Assembly (NCBI GenBank): GCA_016926135.1 | Contig: JAFGPH010000582.1 | Span: 1 to 7,287 of the forward strand | DNA: 7,287 nt | Source of the DNA: Deltaproteobacteria bacterium | GTDB lineage: Bacteria; Desulfobacterota; DSM-4660; Desulfatiglandales; HGW-15 | Direction: 5' to 3' | Part shown: positions 1-4,815 of the stretch, one piece after another | How the letters are laid out: each line of letters begins with the position of its first letter | Numbering within the stretch: position 1 is the stretch's first letter | Made by a program: the position numbers and the translations under genes | The notes under the pieces: generated by a model | Told to the model about the DNA's origin: nothing | What the model saw: only the letters and a program-made list of their open reading frames with translations | Databases searched by the model: none

Positions 1-13
1 AGGGTATCGGGGT

Positions 14-107
14 CAGGCCTTGACATGTGACATTGAACAATTATCGAACACTTTCATGAGATGCAAATTGGGAAATCACAAGACGAATGTCCAATGTCAA
101 GACCCTG
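14..107. repeat. Imperfect inverted repeat, possible IS200/RAYT-type remnant
   Basis: The left arm (14-34) reads CAGGCCTTGACATGTGACATT with one base more than can be quoted in a single run elsewhere omitted here: its core is CTTGACAT followed by GACATT. The right arm (86-107), read on the minus strand, has the same CAGG, CTTGACAT and GACATT blocks separated by two small differences. About 18 of 22 positions agree, and the 51-bp interior shows no gene. From memory, arms of this type with an adjoining GGGGTCAGG occur near REP-associated tyrosine transposase genes in Desulfobacterota. No transposase is present in the window, so this would be a non-autonomous unit or the edge of an element lying to the left. 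Confidence 0.45.
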
Positions 108-168
108 TTACTTACATTAAACATGATAGGGGGTGCTATGGAGTGTTTTTTGTCGAGGGAGAGCGAAG

Positions 169-206
169 CTTTTCCGTCATTGCGGTGACCCACGCGAAGC
201 GGAACC
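169..206 (+). repeat. REP-like segment related to the 2771-2804 repeat
   Basis: The 13-base block CTTTTCCGTCATT at 169-181 also occurs at 2771-2783. Both copies are followed about 10-20 bases later by CGGAACCC. The middle differs: this copy has a GCGGTGACCC/GCGAAGCGG core, whereas the other has CCGTTGAAAACCGG. The general form, GTCATT then a short palindrome then GGAACCC, resembles dispersed REP-type elements. It is called from local similarity only and could be a degenerate or hybrid copy. Confidence 0.35.
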
Positions 207-361
207 CGCGAGTTTGGCGACACCGAGCCTGACAACAGGCCAACAGACGAATCTGCCAACCTGTCCCACCAGCCGACGCCCAGTTCTCCGTCCGGAAAAG
301 TGAGCAGGCCGGGGTGACGAAGAAAACACGGAGAAATTCGTTGGGATAGGTTCTTCCCGTC

Positions 362-1396
362 TCAGAGCCGGGTACTGCGTTCCCAGTCCGCGCGGACCAG
401 TCTCAGAATCTCCGCGGCGCGATCGCCATACAGGTTGATCCCCTCCCAGTCCGGCCTCTTGAGGATCTTCTGCATCAGGAGGCCGTCGTCGTCAAACCAG
501 CGGGGAAGCGCCCCGCCGAGGAAATACCCCCGCTCCCTCAGGATCTCCACCGCCTGCCCCACCCACGCACAGGCCAGGTTCAGCCAGATCTGGATCACCA
601 GAACGCCCTTTCCCCGCAGGTCCTTTTCCAAGCCCTCCAGCCCTGCTGCAAAATCCTCCCCCACTTCATGGACCGCAACCCGCGCGACCCGGGCAAAGTC
701 GAACACCCGGGGCCTGATGTCGGAAGCTGTCCCTGCGGGGATGCCTTGCTCGGAGACACGAAATTCCCGGTCGTCATCCAGGCCCTCATAGAGAAAACGA
801 AATACATCCCGGTAAGCGGCAGGCAGGTGGACCGCATGAGGCCTGGGACGGTAGGTTCTGAAGCACAGAAATGCCGCAACCCGGCCTGCCGCGCTCTCTT
901 CCTTTACATAGGCCTCTGCAGGCATGAGGTCCACTTCCAGGGCCCGAGGAACGAAACCGGCCTTTTCCGTCAGTTTCTGGCTGTACACGTGGTTGCACAC
1001 AGGCTCACAGAATACGGTATTCACCCAGGGAAAGGTCTTGGCCGCTTCGAGGCCGTGGTCCACCATACGGGTGAAAATGCCCTTTCCACCCCGGTAAGCC
1101 GCATGCACCGCCCCGGCGCCCGACTCGTAAGTCCCCGGGTGACAAGCGCTGTTGAACAGCGCATTGTGGCCGACGATGTCCCCCCGCGGGGTCCTGGCCA
1201 CACTCGACAGGGTCCGTCGAGCGGCGTTCTCCTCGATCAGGCGCCGGGATTCGACGTAGGTCCGGACGGGGTACCCCGCCCCGTAGACCGAGCGGAAAAT
1301 CCGTACAACCCCCTCCGCGTCCTCCGGCCGGAAAAGATCTACCTCCCAGTCCTGGCCCGGTTCGATATCATCGGCATCGCTTGCATCACGGTTCAT
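362..1396 (-). CDS. GNAT-family N-acetyltransferase, two-lobed
   Basis: Predicted cytoplasmic acyl-CoA-dependent acetyltransferase of 344 residues; its substrate cannot be read from the sequence. The N-terminal half (about 18-155) is GNAT-like. The acetyl-CoA loop corresponds to HAAYRGGKGIFTRMVDHGL (about 98-116). It is followed by a strand, FPWVNTVFCEP, and by the late GNAT segment YSQKLTEKAGF (about 138-148). The C-terminal half (about 225-312) has a strand-helix pattern (VLVIQIWLNL, then AVEILRERGYFLGGALP) that could be a second, degenerate GNAT lobe; this is inferred. I chose the ATG at 1396 because AGGAG lies 8 nt upstream. A GTG at 1420 overlaps the mltA stop by four bases (GTGA) and would add eight residues, but its ribosome site is weak. 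The gene follows mltA on the same strand and is almost certainly co-transcribed with it. No clear terminator follows. The family call is fairly sure and the function is open. Confidence 0.8.
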   Translation of the reverse strand: MNRDASDADDIEPGQDWEVDLFRPEDAEGVVRIFRSVYGAGYPVRTYVESRRLIEENAARRTLSSVARTPRGDIVGHNALFNSACHPGTYESGAGAVHAAYRGGKGIFTRMVDHGLEAAKTFPWVNTVFCEPVCNHVYSQKLTEKAGFVPRALEVDLMPAEAYVKEESAAGRVAAFLCFRTYRPRPHAVHLPAAYRDVFRFLYEGLDDDREFRVSEQGIPAGTASDIRPRVFDFARVARVAVHEVGEDFAAGLEGLEKDLRGKGVLVIQIWLNLACAWVGQAVEILRERGYFLGGALPRWFDDDGLLMQKILKRPDWEGINLYGDRAAEILRLVRADWERSTRL

Positions 1397-1416
1397 GATT
1401 CTCACTCCTGTTGCCT

Positions 1417-2667
1417 TCACGGTTTCTTCACCAGCAGGTAGAGATCCCCTTCGTGCTTCATGTGGCCTGCCGCTGTCTCGGCGTAGCGGTCGGCGCCCCA
1501 GAAGAGGTCGGCCCTTCCGGCGCCCCTGATGGCCCCGCCGGTGTCCTGGTGCAGCACGAAGCGGGAAAAATCGGTCCAGCCCGTGATCTCCTCGCGGCTG
1601 TTCAGCACGGGCTTCTGCGTCCGAACAAAGCAGAGGGCCCCCCGCGGGAACAGGCGATTGTCCAGGGCCAGGGACCTTCCGGGTGTGAGGGGGACGTTGA
1701 TGTTGCCGTAAGGCCCGCCGCTCACGACTCGAAAAAAAACGTATGACGGATTCTGGTTCAGCACATCCTCTTTCACCTCCGGGTGCCGGGTGAGATAGCG
1801 CCGGATGCTCTGCATGGAGGTCTCCTCGCGGGTCAGATACCCTTTCTCGATCATGTAACGCCCGACGCTCTGATAGGGCCGGCCGTTGCCGGTCTCATAG
1901 CCCACCCGCAGGATGCTCCCGTCCGGCAGCCTGAGGCGTCCCGACCCCTGGATCTGGAGAAAGGCCACGTCAAGCGAGTCCTTGAGCCACGCCAGTTCCA
2001 GCTTCCTGCCCGCCAGCACCTTGTCTTGTGCAATCTCCTTGCGCGTGTAATACGGCAGGACCCGCTTTCCGCTGATCCTGGCCACGATGCTTTTCCCCTT
2101 GAATTCCTCGCGGAAGGGAGAAAGATCTATCTTGATCAAATCCTCCGGTTTGCCATAGATGGGGTGCCGGAACGTACTGTCCGGCTTCAGACTGGCCTCA
2201 TATGTGGGCTCGTAGTACCCCGAGAAGAGGACGGACGGCTTGGCCGGACGGCCTGCCGCACGGTACAGGAGGTAATCCTTTTTCAGTTTGCGGTTGATCG
2301 CCTCCACACTCGGAGAGGTGCTGATCAGGCGCAGAAAGTCCTCCTGGCCTTCCGTGATCTGTCGGCAGGTGTAGCGGTCGGGCCCGTATTCGAAGATCTG
2401 GTCGGGCTCCAACCTGCGCAGGTATTCCAGGTTTTCGCGGATCGCTGTGGCGAGGGAAGCGAAATCCATGTCGTCCTCAAAGGACGGGTAAGGGAACTGG
2501 ACCCGAATCAGCGCCTCTTGAGGACGTTCCGCCTCCCGCTGGACAGCCGGATGACAGCCGAAGCACAGGGTCGAGCCGAACAAGAGGCACAGGAATCGGG
2601 CCATGGTCCACAGCCCTGATGCCTTTCTTTGCGGCCGTAGGCCTTGAAGCGTCGTGACGCTCTGCAT
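1417..2667 (-). CDS. mltA: Membrane-bound lytic murein transglycosylase A (MltA)
   Basis: MltA cleaves the MurNAc-GlcNAc bond of peptidoglycan with formation of 1,6-anhydro-MurNAc, acting from the outer membrane in the periplasm. The 416-residue product shows the family's motifs in order: SGYYEPTYEAS (149-159), FLQIQGSGRLRLPDG (236-250), NPSYVFFR (306-313), LTPGRSLALDNRLFPRG (327-343) and the C-terminal QDTGGAIRGAGRADLFWG (374-391). D336, D375 and D387 fit the three aspartates of the 3D domain; D375 or D387 should correspond to catalytic D308 of E. coli MltA. A hydrophobic segment at about 22-37 ends at Cys38 in LCFGC. This is a plausible but atypical lipobox (Cys at -3, Phe at -2), so lipoprotein status is probable, not certain. 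The ATG at 2667 has GAGGTGG 9 nt upstream. An internal Met22 would give a more compact signal peptide but has only a weak ribosome site. The gene is divergent from lpxC and is followed by the acetyltransferase gene. Confidence 0.95.
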   Translation of the reverse strand: MQSVTTLQGLRPQRKASGLWTMARFLCLLFGSTLCFGCHPAVQREAERPQEALIRVQFPYPSFEDDMDFASLATAIRENLEYLRRLEPDQIFEYGPDRYTCRQITEGQEDFLRLISTSPSVEAINRKLKKDYLLYRAAGRPAKPSVLFSGYYEPTYEASLKPDSTFRHPIYGKPEDLIKIDLSPFREEFKGKSIVARISGKRVLPYYTRKEIAQDKVLAGRKLELAWLKDSLDVAFLQIQGSGRLRLPDGSILRVGYETGNGRPYQSVGRYMIEKGYLTREETSMQSIRRYLTRHPEVKEDVLNQNPSYVFFRVVSGGPYGNINVPLTPGRSLALDNRLFPRGALCFVRTQKPVLNSREEITGWTDFSRFVLHQDTGGAIRGAGRADLFWGADRYAETAAGHMKHEGDLYLLVKKP

Positions 2668-2733
2668 AGTGAGGAACCACCTCGGTTCAAGGTAGCATGC
2701 TGAGAGATGAAGGCAAACACAAAACGAGCAGGC

Positions 2734-2743
2734 TCATGGTTGA
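2734..2743 (+). repeat. Left 10-bp direct repeat (candidate target-site duplication)
   Basis: TCATGGTTGA abuts the left terminal inverted repeat of the MITE-like element and is repeated exactly at 2873-2882 next to the right end. The position and identity fit a target duplication made on insertion. A chance 10-base match exactly at both ends is unlikely. Confidence 0.6.
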
Positions 2744-2872
2744 TGGAATCGTAAAAAGTCGAAAAAGGGCCTTTTCCGTCATTCCGTTGAAAACCGGAAC
2801 CCAGATTTTTCAGCCAGTTACAAACCATCTGGACCCCGTTTTTCAACGGGGTGACGACTTTTGATGAGTCCA
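2744..2872. mobile_element. 129-bp MITE-like palindromic element
   Basis: The ends are 18-bp inverted repeats: TGGAATCGTAAAAAGTCG at 2744-2761 and, read on the minus strand from 2872, TGGACTCATCAAAAGTCG (15 of 18 identical). The element is bracketed by identical 10-bp direct repeats TCATGGTTGA at 2734-2743 and 2873-2882, which look like a target-site duplication. Inside are two REP-like units in opposite orientation. Unit one (plus strand, 2778-2804) has the plan GTC, stem, GAAA, stem, CCAG. Unit two (minus strand, 2855-2829) has the same plan with a perfect 8-bp stem. They face each other through CCAGAT (2801-2806) and ATCTGG (2827-2832). No transposase or long open frame is present, so the element would be non-autonomous. 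Confidence 0.7.
2833..2852. repeat. Perfect 8-bp stem-loop in the MITE-like element
   Basis: ACCCCGTT, then a 4-base loop TTTC, then AACGGGGT forms a perfect 8-bp stem. Read on the minus strand the loop is GAAA, a GNRA tetraloop, which would be stable in RNA transcribed toward mltA. No T run follows on either strand, so I do not call it a rho-independent terminator. Confidence 0.7.
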
Positions 2873-2882
2873 TCATGGTTGA
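2873..2882 (+). repeat. Right 10-bp direct repeat (candidate target-site duplication)
   Basis: This is an exact second copy of TCATGGTTGA, directly adjoining the right terminal inverted repeat that ends at 2872. Together with the left copy it defines the element boundaries. Confidence 0.6.
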
Positions 2883-2925
2883 GCTACTCGCAAAGGGCCG
2901 AAGTGTGTTGCCGGCTACGGGAGGA

Positions 2926-2943
2926 TGTGGCAAATATGCCACA
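2926..2943. promoter_or_regulatory. Perfect 18-bp dyad, candidate enhancer-binding-protein site
   Basis: The sequence is TGTGGCA, AATA, TGCCACA: two perfect 7-bp half-sites around a 4-bp spacer. If the lpxC transcript starts near 3088, the site spans about -162 to -145, the usual range for upstream activating sequences of sigma-54 activators. The half-site does not match the NtrC or NifA consensus as I know them, so the binding protein is unassigned. It could instead be an operator for mltA, whose start codon lies about 260 bp away. Confidence 0.6.
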
Positions 2944-2970
2944 CATTGCTTGTTGCCGAGTTCCCTGGGT

Positions 2971-2982
2971 CATGGAACCATG
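2971..2982. promoter_or_regulatory. 12-bp dyad, possible second regulator site
   Basis: CATGG, AA, CCATG is a perfect 5-bp inverted repeat at about -117 to -106 relative to the predicted lpxC start. Its centre is 42 bp from the centre of the 2926-2943 dyad, about four helical turns, so both would lie on one DNA face. The half-sites of the two dyads are not clearly alike, and a 10-base dyad can arise by chance. Confidence 0.35.
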
Positions 2983-2990
2983 TTGCAGGT

Positions 2991-3045
2991 AAAACATAAT
3001 TAATATCTGAATATCCTATAGTTATCTAAAATAAGTAGATTTTTT
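2991..3045 (+). promoter_or_regulatory. AT-rich tract between dyads and sigma-54 promoter
   Basis: Only 9 of 55 bases are G or C, in sharp contrast with the GC-rich surroundings. It covers about -97 to -43 of the predicted lpxC promoter, where sigma-54 promoters often have an IHF or intrinsic bend. It includes AAAAT-N6-ATTTT at 3028-3043. IHF consensus matches on either strand are imperfect, so a bend site is an inference from position and composition. Confidence 0.5.
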
Positions 3046-3060
3046 GACCCGGGCGACCGT

Positions 3061-3078
3061 TTGGCACAGCGCTTGCTA
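3061..3078 (+). promoter_or_regulatory. Sigma-54 (RpoN) -24/-12 promoter of lpxC
   Basis: TTGGCACAGCGCTTGCT matches the sigma-54 consensus TTGGCACG-N4-TTGCT at all but one conserved base. The invariant GG (3063-3064) and GC (3075-3076) are separated by exactly 10 bases. Transcription should begin near 3088, giving a leader of about 41 nt before the lpxC start. Upstream dyads and an AT-rich tract complete the usual enhancer-dependent layout. Such promoters need an AAA+ activator; none is encoded in the window. Confidence 0.85.
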
Positions 3079-3115
3079 GAGTAAGGGCAAAACGGGCCGT
3101 TTCTCGTCGGCCGAC

Positions 3116-3121
3116 AGGGGG
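3116..3121 (+). promoter_or_regulatory. Ribosome binding site of lpxC
   Basis: AGGGGG lies 7 nt before the TTG at 3129 and supports that non-ATG start. A second purine block, AGGA at 3123-3126, is too close to be the main site. No in-frame ATG or GTG lies between the sigma-54 promoter and this TTG. Confidence 0.6.
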
Positions 3122-3128
3122 CAGGAAT

Positions 3129-4058
3129 TTGGATTTCAAACAGCGAACCATACACAAAGAAGTGAGTTGCACGGGCATAGGCCTTCACTCGGGCCGAAAA
3201 ATTGATTTGATCATCAAACCGGCCCCGGCCGACTATGGGATCCGGTTCATCCGCAAGGACTTGTCCACCCGTTCGGTAGTGGAAGCCTGTTTCGGAAATG
3301 TGGTGGACACCCGTCTTTGCACCACCCTCGGCCAAAACGGAACCAGGGTCTCTACCGTCGAACACCTCATGGCAGCCTTCTTCGGACTGGGCATTGACAA
3401 CGCCCGGGTGGAACTGGAAGGCCCGGAAGTGCCTATCATGGACGGGAGTGCCGCCCCTTTCGTGTATCTCCTCAGAAGCGCAGAGATCTCTGAGCAGAAG
3501 GCCCCCAAGCGATTTGTGATCATCCAGAAGCCCTTTGAGGTCAGGGAGGAAGGCAGATCCGTGCAGGTCCGTCCTTCCAAGGAGCTCAAGATCTCTTACA
3601 CGATCGATTTTACCCATCCCCTCTTGCGGGACCAGCACTTCGAGCTGCACTTTTCAGGGAAAGACTTCATCCAGGAGATCAGCCGGGCAAGGACATTCGG
3701 ATTCCTCAAGGACATTCAGATGCTGAGGGAAAACGGTCTGGCCCTGGGCGGTTCTCTGGATAATGCCATTGTCATCGATGACTTCCGGGTCCTCAACGAG
3801 GACGGTTTGCGGTACCGGGACGAGTTCGTGAGGCACAAAATTCTGGACTTCCTGGGCGACCTCGCAATCCTGGGACGTCCCGTGATCGGACATTTTGTAG
3901 TCCGCAAATCCGGCCATGCCCTGAATCAGGCCGTGCTGAAAAGCCTTACGGCCCGCAAAAACTCCTGGCAGGAGGTCACCTTCCGGAGCCCGGAGGAGTG
4001 TCTTGAAAAAAGCATAAAGCTCCCCGTTTTCCTGCCTTTGGAGCCTGCTCTCGCCTGA
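3129..4058 (+). CDS. lpxC: UDP-3-O-acyl-N-acetylglucosamine deacetylase (LpxC)
   Basis: LpxC is the cytoplasmic zinc hydrolase that removes the N-acetyl group of UDP-3-O-acyl-GlcNAc, the committed step of lipid A synthesis. The 309-residue length is normal for the family (about 305). The N-terminus KQRTIHKEVSCTGIGLHSGRK matches the family start once read in two parts. VEHLMAAFFGLGIDN carries E78 (general base) and H79 (zinc). PEVPIMDGSAAPFVYLL follows at 99-115. RARTFGF lies at 186-192. RHKILDFLGDL supplies zinc ligands H236 and D240, and KSGHALN supplies H263, the counterpart of E. coli H265. All key residues are present. The start codon is TTG, the only usable in-frame start before the conserved KQRT. 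A sigma-54 promoter lies about 50 bp upstream. The downstream DUF4390 gene is 187 bp away and has its own likely promoter. Confidence 0.97.
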   Translation: MDFKQRTIHKEVSCTGIGLHSGRKIDLIIKPAPADYGIRFIRKDLSTRSVVEACFGNVVDTRLCTTLGQNGTRVSTVEHLMAAFFGLGIDNARVELEGPEVPIMDGSAAPFVYLLRSAEISEQKAPKRFVIIQKPFEVREEGRSVQVRPSKELKISYTIDFTHPLLRDQHFELHFSGKDFIQEISRARTFGFLKDIQMLRENGLALGGSLDNAIVIDDFRVLNEDGLRYRDEFVRHKILDFLGDLAILGRPVIGHFVVRKSGHALNQAVLKSLTARKNSWQEVTFRSPEECLEKSIKLPVFLPLEPALA

Positions 4059-4102
4059 ATCTCCGCGCTGCATTTTCCGCGTTTTTACCGACGCCGGGGG
4101 TA

Positions 4103-4131
4103 TTGCTTTTCCCGTCCCGCTTCGCTATGAT
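4103..4131 (+). promoter_or_regulatory. Sigma-70-like promoter for DUF4390-ntrY-waaA
   Basis: TTGCTT (4103-4108) and TATGAT (4126-4131) are separated by exactly 17 bp. The -10 matches five of six consensus bases and the -35 matches three. It sits in the 187-bp lpxC-DUF4390 gap, with predicted transcription start near 4138. No strong terminator follows lpxC: CGCG-N10-CGCG before TTTTT at about 4064-4086 is too weak. Read-through from the sigma-54 promoter could therefore add to this promoter. Confidence 0.55.
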
Positions 4132-4245
4132 TTTATCTAATCAAAATTCCTTATTTTTTCAGCTACTATCCTTCCAAACCCTGCCTGTTCCCCTGAATGC
4201 CTGATCCGGCCGAAAGGGAGGGCAGAGGAGGGGTGCGTCGGTTTC

Positions 4246-4809
4246 ATGGGAAAAAGAACCCTGTCCGTTCTACTGCTGCTGCTGTGCCTGCTTTTCATGG
4301 CCGGCCCTGCCCACGGGAAGAAGGCATTTCTTTCCGATATCGTGGTCACCAACACCCGGGACCACGTCCTGCTCTACTTCACTGTAAATAACTGCTTCAA
4401 CGCCGACATGAATACGGCCATCGAAAGCGGCATCGAAACGACCTTTACCTTCTTTGTGCAGCTTTATGAAAAAAGACCCTTCCTCTGGGATCGAAAGCTC
4501 GCCGACCTGGAGATCAGTCACAGCATCAAGTACGACCAGATCAAGAATCTGTACGAGGTGAGGCTTTCCGAGCAGAAGGGGAAGGCAGTGGTCGTGAAAA
4601 GTTACGATGAGGCCCAGCGGCTGATGGCCGAGGTGGCGGCATTGAAGGTGGTGGAGATTCAGCAGTTGATGAAGGAGGGCCACTACCAGATTCGGATGAT
4701 GGCGCAACTGAACAAGATCCAGCTCCCTCTGTATCTGCACTATGTCTTCTTCTTTCTCTCGCTCTGGGATTTCGAGACGGACTGGCACAGCGTTGATTTC
4801 AGGTATTGA
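4246..4809 (+). CDS. DUF4390 family exported protein
   Basis: Protein of 187 residues with a clear Sec signal peptide: basic MGKR, a leucine-rich core (about 7-19) and a likely signal peptidase I site after AHG (22-24), leaving a mature periplasmic domain of about 163 residues. The remainder resembles DUF4390. It has a beta-rich start (AFLSDIVVTNTRDHVLLYFTV), then AIESGIETTFTFFVQLYEKR (58-77), and the C-terminal PLYLHYVFFFLSLWDFETDW (161-180) typical of the family. The biochemical function is unknown. Its gene ends six bases before ntrY, so the two are surely co-expressed. A partnership with the periplasmic part of the kinase is a reasonable guess, without direct evidence. The start ATG has a strong purine block (AGAGGAGGGG, 4224-4233), but the gap is long at 12 nt; no better in-frame start exists. 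Confidence 0.85.
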   Translation: MGKRTLSVLLLLLCLLFMAGPAHGKKAFLSDIVVTNTRDHVLLYFTVNNCFNADMNTAIESGIETTFTFFVQLYEKRPFLWDRKLADLEISHSIKYDQIKNLYEVRLSEQKGKAVVVKSYDEAQRLMAEVAALKVVEIQQLMKEGHYQIRMMAQLNKIQLPLYLHYVFFFLSLWDFETDWHSVDFRY

Positions 4810-4815
4810 CGGGCC

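Larger units (their letters stand above)
1..361. other. Gene-free left flank with repeats
   Basis: I see no convincing gene in this stretch downstream of the minus-strand acetyltransferase gene. The open frames across it are short (about 70 codons), start inside repeat sequence and carry no recognisable motif. It contains an inverted repeat (14-107), a T6 run at 146-151, a REP-like segment (169-206) and a small hairpin with stem GCCTG/CAGGC at 227-240. None of these forms a clear intrinsic terminator (GC stem followed by a T run) for the acetyltransferase gene. Confidence 0.6.
2668..3128. other. Divergent mltA-lpxC intergenic region
   Basis: This 461-bp gap holds, from the mltA side, 76 bp of leader, the MITE-like element (2744-2872), two dyads (2926-2943 and 2971-2982), an AT-rich tract (2991-3045), the sigma-54 promoter (3061-3078) and the lpxC ribosome site. 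No sigma-70 or sigma-54 promoter for mltA is convincing on the minus strand. The best candidate there, TTGTGT with a 17-bp gap to CATGCT, matches only three bases in each hexamer. Confidence 0.8.

Noticed and set aside
20..232. A 70-codon plus-strand frame with a TTG start
   Set aside because: It spans the inverted repeat and the REP-like segment, has no homology I recognise, and begins inside a repeat arm.
668..2619. Long plus-strand open frames at 668-1441 and 1783-2619
   Set aside because: They lie opposite the acetyltransferase and mltA genes, have low-complexity Arg/Pro/Gly-rich translations, and have no recognisable motifs or ribosome sites.
2700..2735. A sigma-70 promoter for mltA on the minus strand (TTGTGT, 17 bp, CATGCT)
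   Set aside because: Only three matches in each hexamer; it is no better than chance.
2508..2942. A 144-codon minus-strand frame over the mltA start and the MITE-like element
   Set aside because: It runs out of frame through the beginning of mltA and through repeat DNA, and shows no domain or ribosome site.
2973..2987. A second sigma-54-like sequence, TGGAACCATGTTGCA
   Set aside because: The GG and GC are separated by 9 bases, not 10, and the -24 block is poor. This spacing is not tolerated by sigma-54.
4064..4086. A possible terminator after lpxC (CGCG-N10-CGCG then TTTTT)
   Set aside because: A 4-bp stem with a 10-base loop is too weak to call an intrinsic terminator.
4782..4797. TGGCACAGCGTTGAT, similar to a sigma-54 promoter before ntrY
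   Set aside because: It lies within the DUF4390 coding region, lacks GC at the -12 position, and its spacing is one base short.
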